Shown: positions 52,514 to 62,633 of the stretch, piece by piece | Numbering within the stretch: the first letter of the stretch is position 1 | Layout: each line of letters starts with the position of its first letter | Source: Dictyobacter formicarum | GTDB taxonomy: Bacteria; Chloroflexota; Ktedonobacteria; Ktedonobacterales; Ktedonobacteraceae | Direction: 5' to 3' | Length of the DNA stretch: 64,000 bases | Assembly: GCF_016587435.1 (NCBI RefSeq) | Contig: NZ_BNJJ01000020.1 | Location: forward strand, 1 to 64,000 | Notes under the pieces: model-generated | The model's database searches: none | What the model was told of the DNA's origin: nothing | The model's input: the letters and a program-made list of their open reading frames with translations, nothing else | Position numbers and translations under genes: made by a program

Positions 52514-55500
52514 ATGGCAAAAACAACATTCTATCGACCCGTTAGAAATTATCCTGCATCATTATCTAGTGAGCCTATACAGATTGAAGCCCCTCCGCAA
52601 TTACCTCAGGATCAAGGGGGTAAGTTAGCTTCAATTGTACAGTATCTCTATCCCGTCTCGGGTATGTTTATCATGCTTATTTCAATGATCTCATACCTGA
52701 GCTTTGAAAGGGGCTCACCCAATCCACTCATCATCATCGCCGAGGTCTGCATCATGCCCTTGTCCCTTGGCATCATGTTCCTTTCAACATATTTCCAACG
52801 CCGAGCCCAGAAGATACAACAAAAAGCCAGCAATGAGGCATATCGCGGTTACCTTGATAACATCCAGCGCAGACTGGCTGAGCTCAAAAAGCTCCAGGTG
52901 CAGCGCAATACGCGCCTCTATCCCGAACCATCCATATTGCCGGAGGTAGTCAGCGGACGACAGGCGCTATGGGAGCGCCGTCCGGCCGATGAGGATTTTC
53001 TCACCGTGCGTATCGGGGTCGCGCCGATCGCCCTCTGCTGTCCGATAACCTTTAAAGAAGATTACAAAGCCAGGGTAGAGCCTTCACTGCTGCAAGAAGC
53101 GCGCGACCTGGTCAATCATAACAGCCATATTGATGGCCAGCCCCTGGTCATCCCTTTAAGAAACCTGGGATCGATTTCAATTGTTGGACCAAATCCAGCG
53201 ATACGTACTCTGGCACGAAGCCTGGTAGGTCAACTCGCCACGTTCCATACGCCCGAAGATATATCAGTTCTGGCATATTTTCCTCCCGCCGCCGCTCCCG
53301 AGTGGGGCTGGCTCAAGTGGCTACCCCATACACACCGCCTACGGCAGGTCAGTTTAGAACATCCAAATGATGCAGATCCCCTGTGCCTGTTAGCCGATAC
53401 GGTTGATAATTTCCGGACCCTTTTTGATGCGCAGATCAAGCCAGAACTGGAGATGCGCTACAAACTGCTCAAAGAGAAGAGGCAGGATGGGCATGAACTG
53501 TTGATGAAGTTCAAGCACCTCATCTTTATCATCGATGGATTTACCCCTGGTGGTCTTCTTACGCAGATGCCAGAACTTGAGCAGATCATGCGCGACGCCG
53601 CCCAACTGGGCATCACAGTAATCAGCCTTGTGAACAGAATGGAGCAAGAACCGCCGGTTCTGCAGGCCCGCCTTTCGATCGCTACAACGTTTCATGATCT
53701 CTACCTTTCCTACCAGGAAACGTTCCCTGACGGCAAAGGCATCGAGTTCGTTGCTCTCGATAAGATGGAAATCGATCACTGCGAAAAGATTGCTCGCAGC
53801 ATGGCGCCGCTCCATCTCGTTGATGGAGAAGCAAGCCTTGACTTCTCACAAAACGTCGGCCTCTTACAGTTGCATAACATTCAGGCCATCGAGACGCTCC
53901 AGGTGGCTGACCTCTGGCGCCGGCATCATAACCAGGATCTCTTACGCGTTCCCATTGGATTGCAGAAACACGGTCCCCTCTTGCTGGATATCAAAGAGAT
54001 GGCGGCGGGCGGCTTTGGTCCTCACGGCCTGGTGATTGGCGCAACCGGATCGGGTAAAAGTGAATTGTTGCGTACGGTCGTCACCAGTCTCGCACTCACC
54101 CATGACCCTTACACCGTCAACTTTGTGCTGATAGACTTTAAAGCTGGCGCGGCCTTTGCCGAGTTCGCTGACCTACCACACGTAGCGGGAATCATCACAA
54201 ATCTGGAAAACGATCCGCTCCTGATCAGTCGCATGTATTCCTCGCTGCTCGGTGAACAACAGCGACGCCAGAATATGCTCAGCCAGGTTGGTGTGCCCAA
54301 CATCACCGAATATCATAAGCTGTGGCGCAAGAATCCTCACATGGAGCCAATGCCATACCTGATCATCATTGTTGACGAGTTCGCGCAATTGATCGCCAAC
54401 TACGAAGATTTCCTGGCGCTGTTCACCAAATTTGGCCAGGTTGGACGTAGCCTGGGCATGCACATGATGCTGGCAACGCAGCGTATCGAGGAGGGGCGTA
54501 TCAGGACGTTGGAAGGTCACCTGCGCTATCGCATCGCCTTGCGCACATTTAAAGCGGAAGAAAGTAGCGCGGTAATTGGAACGCACGATGCCTACTATCT
54601 ACCGCCATCTCCCGGCAGCGGCTACTTTAAGGTGGATGAGGATATCTATACCAGTTTTAAGACCGCGCTTATTTCACTCCCCTATATACCAATCGAGCAA
54701 CGCCAGGTTGATCCCATCACGCTCTTTCGTACATTTACAGATACAGGCAAGCTGCTTTCGCCTGATGGCAGGGAAAAGACACAGAGCATGCAAGCGCTAA
54801 CGGCGCCACGTACAGAGATGCAGATGGTGATTGAGAAGGTTAAACAGGCGCCAGCGCCAGCCATTGGCTGGCGCGTACACGCGGTCTGGCAAGAGCCTTT
54901 AAAGGAAAAAATGTCGCTTGCTGATGTGCTGCAGCGCTGTGGGCAAGGCAAATTGGATGGTTCCTCGTTTGCCGCACGTGCGCCCTTTGGGCCACTGTGT
55001 GTTCCTATCGGTATGATGGACCGACCAGCGGAACAGGTGCAGGAGCCACTATACCTTGATTTCTCCGGACTGGGAGGCCACCTCGTCGCGGTAGGAGCGC
55101 CTCAATCGGGAAAAAGTACCTTGCTCCGTACCCTGATGACCTCACTGATCGTCACGCACACCCCACGCGAAGTGCAGATCTATGGCATCGATTTTGGTGG
55201 TGGCCTGTTGCGTGTCTTTGAGCACGCGCCTCACGTGGGCGCTATCTGTAGCCGGGCTGACAGAAATAAGCAGCAACGTGTCCTGCGGCGCATGCTACAG
55301 ATCGTCGCGGACCGTGAAGCATTATTTGAGCAATACGAAATCGATGGCATGGCGAGCTATCGACACCTCAGACAGCAAGGGAAGTTTGCGCAAGAGCAGT
55401 ATGGGGATGTATTTTTGTTCATTGACAACTTTGGCCAGTTCCAGAGTGAATGCGAGACAAATGATCCCGAGAGCATTGCCACAGTGACATCACTCATCGC

Positions 55501-56605
55501 CAGCGGTCTGACCTATGGTGTGCATGTTATTTTAACGGCCAATCAGTGGACAGATATCCGTACCAGATTGCGCAGCAACATTGGCACGCGCCTGGAGTTG
55601 CGGTTAAACGATACCAATGACTCGGAGTTTGATCGCAAAGCCGCTGCAATGATCCCAGCGGAAACGCCCGGGCGCGGCTTACTGCCAGAAAAATTGCTGT
55701 TCCAGACGGCGCTGCCCATTGTCGGCAACCATAGCTCTGATGATGTCTCGTCGTTTACGATGCAGAAGATACTGGAAGCGTTTATCCAAAAAGCTCATAC
55801 CAGTTGGAAAGGGCCTGGCGCGCCCAAGATACGTATCCTGCCGCCCGAGGTGCGCTGGTCAGATATGCCCGGCTCGGTCGATGCGCCATCGCAGGGTATC
55901 CCTCTCGGCCTGGAAGAGGCCAATATCAGCCCGGTCTTTATCGATATGGTGAACGATGATCCGCACTTCTTAATCCTTGGTGATAGAGAATGTGGTAAAA
56001 CAACATTGTTGCGGACATGGATTACCGGTATTCAACGCTATTACACACCAGAGCAAGCGCGGATTATCATTGTTGATTATCGTAAGTCGTTGTTTAGTCT
56101 AGCGGAAAGCAATCACGTGATTGCCTATGCCTCTACCCTGGATGAAATTAAGAGATGTGTTCAGTTCCTCAATGAAGAGTTTGAGCGGCGTCTGGCCAAA
56201 AACGCATCCAGCCCCGTAGAAACAGCAATGGGCGATAGAACGTGGAATGGAGCGCACTATTACCTCTTCGTCGACGACTACGAAATGGTTGCCACGCAAA
56301 CTCCACAATCAGGGAATCCACTCAATCCTCTTGAGGCCTTGCTACAGCCAGCAAAAGAGGTCGGTATTCACCTGATTCTGGCACGCCGCGTCGTAGAAAT
56401 CGGTCGCGCTAACTATGATCCTATCTATCGTGGCATCAAAAATATGGAAAGTCCTGGCCTCATCATGCGCGGTGATCCAATAGAAGGACGTCAGGTACTT
56501 CATAAACAGAGTGCATCTGATAAATTGCCCACAGGTCGTGGCTACCTTGTGCGCCGTGGGGCGCCAGCCATGCAGGCACAGATAACTAACACCGAAGCAT
56601 TGTGA
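52514..56605 (+). CDS. eccC: EccC/EssC-type type VII secretion ATPase
   Basis: A 1363-aa FtsK/SpoIIIE-type secretion ATPase. Near the N-terminus are two membrane helices (about 40-60 and 70-92) and the actinobacterial EccC hallmark ERRPADEDFLTVRIGVA. Then come three ATPase domains: Walker A GATGSGKSE (about 510), GAPQSGKST (about 862) and GDRECGKTT (about 1157); Walker B VDEFAQ in the first, FIDNFG and FVDDYE (no glutamate in the usual place) in the others. The first domain is probably the main motor; the others bind substrate signals. There is no N-terminal FHA domain as in Firmicute EssC. Length and domain order match the family. Confidence 0.94.
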   Translation: MAKTTFYRPVRNYPASLSSEPIQIEAPPQLPQDQGGKLASIVQYLYPVSGMFIMLISMISYLSFERGSPNPLIIIAEVCIMPLSLGIMFLSTYFQRRAQKIQQKASNEAYRGYLDNIQRRLAELKKLQVQRNTRLYPEPSILPEVVSGRQALWERRPADEDFLTVRIGVAPIALCCPITFKEDYKARVEPSLLQEARDLVNHNSHIDGQPLVIPLRNLGSISIVGPNPAIRTLARSLVGQLATFHTPEDISVLAYFPPAAAPEWGWLKWLPHTHRLRQVSLEHPNDADPLCLLADTVDNFRTLFDAQIKPELEMRYKLLKEKRQDGHELLMKFKHLIFIIDGFTPGGLLTQMPELEQIMRDAAQLGITVISLVNRMEQEPPVLQARLSIATTFHDLYLSYQETFPDGKGIEFVALDKMEIDHCEKIARSMAPLHLVDGEASLDFSQNVGLLQLHNIQAIETLQVADLWRRHHNQDLLRVPIGLQKHGPLLLDIKEMAAGGFGPHGLVIGATGSGKSELLRTVVTSLALTHDPYTVNFVLIDFKAGAAFAEFADLPHVAGIITNLENDPLLISRMYSSLLGEQQRRQNMLSQVGVPNITEYHKLWRKNPHMEPMPYLIIIVDEFAQLIANYEDFLALFTKFGQVGRSLGMHMMLATQRIEEGRIRTLEGHLRYRIALRTFKAEESSAVIGTHDAYYLPPSPGSGYFKVDEDIYTSFKTALISLPYIPIEQRQVDPITLFRTFTDTGKLLSPDGREKTQSMQALTAPRTEMQMVIEKVKQAPAPAIGWRVHAVWQEPLKEKMSLADVLQRCGQGKLDGSSFAARAPFGPLCVPIGMMDRPAEQVQEPLYLDFSGLGGHLVAVGAPQSGKSTLLRTLMTSLIVTHTPREVQIYGIDFGGGLLRVFEHAPHVGAICSRADRNKQQRVLRRMLQIVADREALFEQYEIDGMASYRHLRQQGKFAQEQYGDVFLFIDNFGQFQSECETNDPESIATVTSLIASGLTYGVHVILTANQWTDIRTRLRSNIGTRLELRLNDTNDSEFDRKAAAMIPAETPGRGLLPEKLLFQTALPIVGNHSSDDVSSFTMQKILEAFIQKAHTSWKGPGAPKIRILPPEVRWSDMPGSVDAPSQGIPLGLEEANISPVFIDMVNDDPHFLILGDRECGKTTLLRTWITGIQRYYTPEQARIIIVDYRKSLFSLAESNHVIAYASTLDEIKRCVQFLNEEFERRLAKNASSPVETAMGDRTWNGAHYYLFVDDYEMVATQTPQSGNPLNPLEALLQPAKEVGIHLILARRVVEIGRANYDPIYRGIKNMESPGLIMRGDPIEGRQVLHKQSASDKLPTGRGYLVRRGAPAMQAQITNTEAL

Positions 56606-56625
56606 GAAGGAAAGAGTTTTAGCAC

Positions 56626-58386
56626 ATGACAGATTATGTTGGACAGCAATTTGGGCCTTACCGCTTGCTTCGTTTATTAGGACAGGGGGGCTTTGCAGAT
56701 GTCTATCTGGGCGAGCATGTTCACGTGGGAAACACTGCCGCCATCAAAATTTTGTATGCACGCCTGATCGACGAATATCACGAGCGCTTCCTGAATGAAG
56801 CGCGTACGTTAGCGCGCCTTGCGCATCCCCATATTATCCGTATGCACGACTTTGGGATCGAAGACGGTATCCCGTTCCTGATCATGGAGTATGCTCCCCA
56901 TGGAACCTTGCGGCAACGGCATCCTTCTAAAACGCAAGTACCGCTCTCCACGGTAGTGAATTATGTCAATCAGATCGCTGAAGGCTTGCAATATGCTCAT
57001 GACCACAACTTGATTCATCGTGATCTCAAGCCGAGTAATGTGCTCATAGGCCAGAGAGATAACCTGTTACTCAGTGATTTTGGGGTCGCCTTGATCGCTC
57101 AGACAACCTATTCTCAGAGTGTAGAAAAGTCCGTTGTCGGAACTATCGCCTATGTCGCACCGGAGCAACTGCAAGGGAAACCACAGTTGGCGAGTGATCA
57201 ATATTCATTGGGGGTCATTGTGTATGAATGGTTGTGTGGAACGCGACCTTTTCTGGGAACTGTCATTGAGATGTGGGCTCAACACCAGTCGGCCGCGCCG
57301 GCGCCATTGCGCCAATACGTTCCCGAGCTTTCGCCAGAAGTAGAACAGGTCGTGATGACCGCGCTATCCAAAGATCCCAGCCAACGCTTTACAAGTGTGC
57401 AGGCGTTTGCGACGGCCTTAGAAGCGGCCAGTCGGTCTGAACATATAGCAGTGACCCTTACTCACAACGGACCATCGACACAGGCGCAAACTGCGGATGA
57501 AAAGGTTGTCAGGATCAAGGCCGCCGATGGTGGACACACACCTCAATCAGCAGATATTACGGAGCCAGACGAATTAGGACAATCGCCTGACGTTATCTCG
57601 GATACGACGAATAAGGATTCCGCAGCCATTCAGCCTGTCACCACAGCTGCGCCTGCCCGGCAGGGACGAAAAAAGAGGATTGGAGCAGCAGTAATAATTG
57701 CATTAGTATTGCTGCTGATCACGAGTACGCTTGTATACTCCATGAATAGTGAATCTGCTAACAAACATCTATCCGCTGCCACATCTACAGCGATCCCCAC
57801 AAATCAATTCGCGGATAAGAGTACGAGCGTTGTCAGAAGCATGCTTTCACCCACTGCCTCGCGTGGTCATGCCACATCTCCCAACGCAACCTTGACGCCT
57901 TCTGGCGCAACTTCGAAAAATCCGATAGCTATCAAACCCACTGCAACGTCAGCCGCGCCCACGCCTGTTCCGACCTCCCCACCGCAAAAGACCTTTGCCG
58001 TCGATGGCCAGAATCCAACAACCTACACAGTAGGCGGCCATACATGCGCGGCAACACAATCTAATTCAACACAGCAAAGTTTTAATGTGGGCGGTATAAC
58101 AGGGACATTATATTTTCAGTTTAGTTACACGTGCCACGCAGCCTGGGCCAAAGTTGTATTTTCCAACCCCGTCCCAAAGAACTATGGAAATGCAAAAATT
58201 GTCCGTAATAACGACGGAAAATACTATACCTGTGCTAATGGAGGAAATGGGGTAGTAGCATCTGGTCAGACATCTTGCTATACAGGCATGGTCTATGATG
58301 GACCTGCCCAGACAGCCTCAGCCTATGCCTCTTTTACATTTTCAAATGGTCAAACAGATGTATCTTCACAATTAGGCCCTTACTAG
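56626..58386 (+). CDS. Membrane Ser/Thr protein kinase with DUF2690-like ectodomain
   Basis: A 586-aa PknB-type kinase: glycine loop LGQGGFADVYLG, ATP lysine AAIKIL, catalytic loop HRDLKPSN, SDFG, VAPEQ. A Pro/Thr-rich linker, one membrane helix (about 351-372) and an outer domain follow; the outer part (HTCAATQSNSTQ ... YTCHAAWAKVVFSN) resembles DUF2690. Cytoplasmic residues 1-300 are almost the same as in the next kinase. It starts 21 bp after eccC. It probably senses an extracytoplasmic signal and phosphorylates components of the locus; targets are not known. Confidence 0.9.
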   Translation: MTDYVGQQFGPYRLLRLLGQGGFADVYLGEHVHVGNTAAIKILYARLIDEYHERFLNEARTLARLAHPHIIRMHDFGIEDGIPFLIMEYAPHGTLRQRHPSKTQVPLSTVVNYVNQIAEGLQYAHDHNLIHRDLKPSNVLIGQRDNLLLSDFGVALIAQTTYSQSVEKSVVGTIAYVAPEQLQGKPQLASDQYSLGVIVYEWLCGTRPFLGTVIEMWAQHQSAAPAPLRQYVPELSPEVEQVVMTALSKDPSQRFTSVQAFATALEAASRSEHIAVTLTHNGPSTQAQTADEKVVRIKAADGGHTPQSADITEPDELGQSPDVISDTTNKDSAAIQPVTTAAPARQGRKKRIGAAVIIALVLLLITSTLVYSMNSESANKHLSAATSTAIPTNQFADKSTSVVRSMLSPTASRGHATSPNATLTPSGATSKNPIAIKPTATSAAPTPVPTSPPQKTFAVDGQNPTTYTVGGHTCAATQSNSTQQSFNVGGITGTLYFQFSYTCHAAWAKVVFSNPVPKNYGNAKIVRNNDGKYYTCANGGNGVVASGQTSCYTGMVYDGPAQTASAYASFTFSNGQTDVSSQLGPY

Positions 58387-58438
58387 AGAAGAAGCTTTCA
58401 GCTGAGCACAAACTAGAGAGGAAAAAGAGCTTTAGCAT

Positions 58439-60070
58439 ATGGCAGACTACACTGGACAGCAATTTGGTCATTATCGCCTGCTTCGCTTACTCGGTCAGGG
58501 AGGCTTTGCGGATGTCTATCTGGGTGAACATATTCACCTTGGAAGTTTTGCTGCTATCAAAATTTTGTATACACGCCTGATCGACGAGTATCACGAACGC
58601 TTTATCAACGAAGCGCGTACGTTGGCGCGCCTTTCACATCCCCACATTATCCGTCTGCTCGACTTTGGGATCGAAGACGGTATCCCGTTCCTGATCATGG
58701 AGTATGCTCCCCATGGAACCTTGCGGCAACGGCATCCTTCTAAAACGCAAGTACCGCTCTCCACAGTAGTGAATTATGTCAATCAGATCGCTGATGGTTT
58801 GCAATATGCTCATGAGCACAACTTGATTCATCGTGATCTCAAGCCGAGTAATGTACTCATAGGCCAGAAAAATAACCTGTTACTCAGTGATTTTGGGGTC
58901 GCCTTGATCGCTCAGACAACCTATTCTCAGAGTGTAGAAAAATCCCTGGTCGGAACTGTCGCCTATGTCGCACCGGAGCAACTGCAGGGGAAACCACAAT
59001 TAGCGAGTGATCAATATTCATTGGGAATCATTGCGTATGAATGGTTGTGTGGAACGCGACCTTTTCAAGGAACGCTACTTGAGATGTGGGCTCAACACCA
59101 ATCAGCCGCGCCGGCGCCACTGCGTCAATATACGCCCGAGCTTCCGCCAGAAGTAGAACAGGTCGTGATGACCGCGCTGGCCAAGGATCCCAGCCAACGC
59201 TTTGCGAGTGTGCAGGCGTTTGCGACGGCATTAGAAGCAGCGAGTGGGTCCGAACAGGTATCGGTAATATCATCTAATAGCATGCAGTCTACACAGGCAC
59301 AAGCCACTGATAATAAGGTTGTCAGGATCAAGGCCACCGATGGTGGACACACGCCTCTACCAGCAGATATTACGGAGCCAGACGAATTGGCACAATCGCC
59401 TCACGTTATTTCGAATACAACGCATGAGAATTCCTCTGCCATTGAACCTCTAACCACGACTGCGCCTGCCCGGCAGGGGCGAAAAAAGAGGATTGGAGCA
59501 GCGGTGATCATTGCCCTGGCATTGCTGCTGATAGCCTGTTCGCTTGTATATGCTAGCAATAGTGGAAGTTTTGTTTCTACCCCTACAACACACAAAACTC
59601 CATCCAGCAATGGAAGTAAGATTGCGAGCAAGGGAACACTCTCACCCACAGCTACGCACATTGCCAAAGCAACTCCAACGCGTCATCCCCGGGTAACCAC
59701 CACGCGTCATCCCCGGGTAACTCCCACAGTTCCCATAATCTTGCCTACGGCGGCTCCGGCTACCCCTCCTGCTCCAGCTACCCCTACTCCTACTCCAGCG
59801 CCACCACCACCGCCACCGCCCGCATGTCCTTCAACTATTCAATCAGGTTCTACAGGGTCATTAGTTAAGACGTTGCAAAATTCTCTCAATGCTCATTACA
59901 ACGCTCATGATTTTCCTAACTCTCCGTACAACTTTTCACCCCCTCTTACGGTGGATGGAGACTTTGGATCATTAACACAGTCGGCTGTCAAAGATTATCA
60001 AAGCGCAAAAGGCCTGCAGGTTGACGGAGTGGTCGGTCCACAAACCTGGCACTCTCTGGGTTATTGCTAG
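58439..60070 (+). CDS. Membrane Ser/Thr protein kinase with peptidoglycan-binding ectodomain
   Basis: A 543-aa twin of the preceding kinase, with the same cytoplasmic domain (LGQGGFADVYLG, AAIKIL, HRDLKPSN, SDFG), the same type of linker and membrane helix (about 352-372), but a different outer region: a Pro/Thr-rich stalk (PTRHPRVTTTRHPRVTPT) then a peptidoglycan-binding type 1 domain (STGSLVKTLQNSLNAHYN, LTVDGDFGSLTQSAVKDYQS, KGLQVDGVVGPQTWHSL). It therefore probably senses cell-wall state. 52 bp after the first kinase. A hairpin follows its stop. Confidence 0.92.
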   Translation: MADYTGQQFGHYRLLRLLGQGGFADVYLGEHIHLGSFAAIKILYTRLIDEYHERFINEARTLARLSHPHIIRLLDFGIEDGIPFLIMEYAPHGTLRQRHPSKTQVPLSTVVNYVNQIADGLQYAHEHNLIHRDLKPSNVLIGQKNNLLLSDFGVALIAQTTYSQSVEKSLVGTVAYVAPEQLQGKPQLASDQYSLGIIAYEWLCGTRPFQGTLLEMWAQHQSAAPAPLRQYTPELPPEVEQVVMTALAKDPSQRFASVQAFATALEAASGSEQVSVISSNSMQSTQAQATDNKVVRIKATDGGHTPLPADITEPDELAQSPHVISNTTHENSSAIEPLTTTAPARQGRKKRIGAAVIIALALLLIACSLVYASNSGSFVSTPTTHKTPSSNGSKIASKGTLSPTATHIAKATPTRHPRVTTTRHPRVTPTVPIILPTAAPATPPAPATPTPTPAPPPPPPPACPSTIQSGSTGSLVKTLQNSLNAHYNAHDFPNSPYNFSPPLTVDGDFGSLTQSAVKDYQSAKGLQVDGVVGPQTWHSLGYC

Positions 60071-60105
60071 CCCATAGGTGTGCCTACAAGGGGCGCACCT
60101 ATGGG
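60071..60105 (+). terminator. Hairpin closing the kinase/secretion operon
   Basis: 14-bp stem CCCATAGGTGTGCC (60071-60084) with GGCGCACCTATGGG (60092-60105), one G-T pair, loop 7 nt, directly at the stop codon. No T tract follows. Confidence 0.5.
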
Positions 60106-60189
60106 TCCACAATGATACTGGACAAATGTTCTTATCGCTTCTATACTACCAGCACAGGTTAATGTACAGCACAGACGGTAGAAGGAATT

Positions 60190-60861
60190 GTGAGATCAAT
60201 GCAAATCTCATCATATACTGATGTTATCTCAGCAGCGACAGCTTATTTAAGCGATATAGACCCAATTATGAAGGATGTCATTAAACGTGTTGGACCATGC
60301 ACATTGCAACCTGATCCAGATATCTTCAATGCCCTGGTTGATGCCATCGTTTCACAGCAAATTTCAGTTAAGGCGGCCGATGCGATTATGGCTCGTGTAT
60401 GCGCGGCCATGCCAAACGGCAAAGTAACACCTGAAAATCTGTTGCCCTTTGATTTTGAGCAGTTGCGAGCACTGGGACTCTCTACCCAGAAGGCTCGCTA
60501 TATTCTCAACCTTGTTGAGCACGTGTCCAGTGGTCAGTTGCAGCTAGAGAAACTTTTTGAACTTGAGGATGAAGAGATTATACGCCAGTTGACCGCGGTC
60601 AAAGGCATCGGACGTTGGACGGCGGAGATGTGTCTCATATTTGTACTCATGAGACCTGATGTACTGCCGGTAGACGATCTGGGTTTCCTTGAAGGTATAC
60701 GCTTTGCTTATCAACTGCCTGAACGTCCAACCGGGAAAGAAGCGCTGGAACACGGCGAGCTATGGCGTCCCTATCGCACCTTCGCTACCTGGTATATGTG
60801 GGGCATCCGCCGCATTGCCGTGAAGAACGAACGTCCACGCACACGGATCGTTTCTCTCTAA
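60190..60861 (+). CDS. AlkA-like DNA-3-methyladenine glycosylase
   Basis: A 223-aa HhH-GPD base-excision glycosylase removing alkylated purines. Motifs: DAIVSQQISVKAADAIMARV, the helix-hairpin-helix LTAVKGIGRWTAEM and the catalytic Asp in LPVDDLGFLEG (second D). No iron-sulfur cluster cysteines, as expected for the AlkA/MAG branch. Start GTG 60190 is supported by AAGG four bases upstream; ATG 60199 is an alternative. Not obviously related to the secretion locus. Confidence 0.9.
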   Translation: MRSMQISSYTDVISAATAYLSDIDPIMKDVIKRVGPCTLQPDPDIFNALVDAIVSQQISVKAADAIMARVCAAMPNGKVTPENLLPFDFEQLRALGLSTQKARYILNLVEHVSSGQLQLEKLFELEDEEIIRQLTAVKGIGRWTAEMCLIFVLMRPDVLPVDDLGFLEGIRFAYQLPERPTGKEALEHGELWRPYRTFATWYMWGIRRIAVKNERPRTRIVSL

Positions 60862-61180
60862 TTACGTCTCTTTTGAGTTGCAGTCCCCAAACACCATGAA
60901 TATACGAAAAAGGGTACGAAAGGGCAAGAGCAAGTGAGAGAATATGGTAGAATCGAAGAGATATGCAGAAGTGGTCCACTTCATGCTACAATGTGGCTTT
61001 CAGCAAGCCTGCGCTGAACGTCAACTGGTGTGCATAACAGCGCGCACTCTACTATGGTATAGCAGTACAGCTAATATCCATATGTATTATGGATACCAAA
61101 TATGCTTGTGATTATTGTTGTTTCTGGTAGGCTCAATCTGATCAAAAACGCTATCAGAGACTTGCTATGATACGATAAGA
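60862..61180. other. Intergenic region without recognised features
   Basis: About 320 bp of AT-rich sequence between the glycosylase and DnaJ-fusion genes. I see no gene, repeat or strong hairpin; the promoter of the DnaJ-fusion gene must lie here. Confidence 0.4.
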
Positions 61181-62566
61181 ATGATGGATACACCAGAAAA
61201 CTATTATGCCATTCTAGGCGTTCCCGTTGATGCAGATCATGATACAATCAAGCGCGCCTATCGACAATTAGCACGCCGCTTTCATCCCGACCTGGCAGGA
61301 CCAGAGGGTGCGCTGGAGATGAAACGTATCAATCGGGCCTATTCGGTACTCAGCGAGGCTGAGAAACGTGAGCAATATGATGTCATTCTAGGTGGTGTGG
61401 TCGATCTGCGCAGCAGGGTTGCGCGCCAGCGCTCACGTCCACATGTGCCAGATAATCCAGAGGATGTAGAATTTTCGGGTCTGCATACTTTTAGTACGCG
61501 AGGACCTCTGCATGCAGGGCTGGTCATTAAGACCAGTCACGGTATTACATCGGCGGTCCATGGCCGGCGTACCGTCCACGGTATGCAACTGGCCGCTGGA
61601 TCCCTCGACGGAGCAGGCACGATATGGGAGATCAGCCAGGATAAGGTGGTGGCGTCCGTTAAGTTTAGCAGTGATCCCGCTTTCACGGTTGAGGCGGTGC
61701 GCGCACTGCGTCTCTCACAAGCAGGGGCGCTCCTGGCTGGCTGGAATCGATTGGGGCTGCATGTCTGGGATGCCTATACGGGCAACCGCCTCTGGAGCTA
61801 TCCTTTAACCGACCGGGCCGTCTCCAACCATTATTCGCTGGATGCCAGCCTGCAGGTCACAGCCGCCAACAAACGCGTTGCACGCCTGGCCCTACCCTAT
61901 CTCAACGAAGATAGCCGCGCGCCGCGCTCGCAGGGAGTACGCAGCAGTGACATCATCAGCCATGAAATGGGGACGCCCGGCAACGCCGTGTTTGAGCGGC
62001 TCATCTGTACCGAAGAGGGCACCGACAGGCGCAGCTTCTGGGCCATTCGCATGCGCGCCCTCTCGCAGGATACCCATACGCTGGTCACGCTCTCCTGCGC
62101 CCAGATACCTCATGAACAACAACAAATGGCGATTATTCGCCGTTGGAATCTGCACCCGAAAAGTAAACTGGGAAGCAAAGCACCCCAGATCGAGTCCTCT
62201 ATCCTCATGGGACGCTGTGAGGATTGCTCGCCGCCCTATGTCGCAACACCAGATGCTACCTGGCTGGCCTTTGTCTATGAGGGCGTTAAAATTCGGCTGT
62301 GCGATACCATTAACGGTACCTATAGCGAATTTGCCAGTGGCAACATGGGCAGTAGTGCACGCCTGGCTATCTCGCCCAATGCCGAGTGGCTGGCCGTTGC
62401 ACGCGAAGATAGTGAGATAAACGAAGGTGTCATCGATCTATGGTCGATCACCACCGGCCAGATCGTCCAGAAGCTTTATCATCCCTGGCAGATTAGCGCC
62501 CTCAATTTCGCCGAGAATCAACTTATTGTCGCGCTTACCGATGGTACAATTCAACTCTGGCAATAA
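61181..62566 (+). CDS. J-domain / beta-propeller fusion protein
   Basis: A 461-aa protein. Residues 6-70 are a DnaJ domain with the HPD motif ([49 protein letters not shown]), so it should stimulate an Hsp70 ATPase. Residues 110-460 are a WD40/propeller-like domain of about six blades ([80 protein letters not shown]). It has no Gly/Phe or zinc region. It may target Hsp70 to a bound partner. Hairpin repeat D lies 68 bp downstream. Confidence 0.87.
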   Translation: MMDTPENYYAILGVPVDADHDTIKRAYRQLARRFHPDLAGPEGALEMKRINRAYSVLSEAEKREQYDVILGGVVDLRSRVARQRSRPHVPDNPEDVEFSGLHTFSTRGPLHAGLVIKTSHGITSAVHGRRTVHGMQLAAGSLDGAGTIWEISQDKVVASVKFSSDPAFTVEAVRALRLSQAGALLAGWNRLGLHVWDAYTGNRLWSYPLTDRAVSNHYSLDASLQVTAANKRVARLALPYLNEDSRAPRSQGVRSSDIISHEMGTPGNAVFERLICTEEGTDRRSFWAIRMRALSQDTHTLVTLSCAQIPHEQQQMAIIRRWNLHPKSKLGSKAPQIESSILMGRCEDCSPPYVATPDATWLAFVYEGVKIRLCDTINGTYSEFASGNMGSSARLAISPNAEWLAVAREDSEINEGVIDLWSITTGQIVQKLYHPWQISALNFAENQLIVALTDGTIQLWQ

Positions 62567-62633
62567 ATGCTGACAATATGCCGATAGAATAGTATGAAGT
62601 CCTGACGGGGACTGCTTGAAAAGCAGGCTTTTT

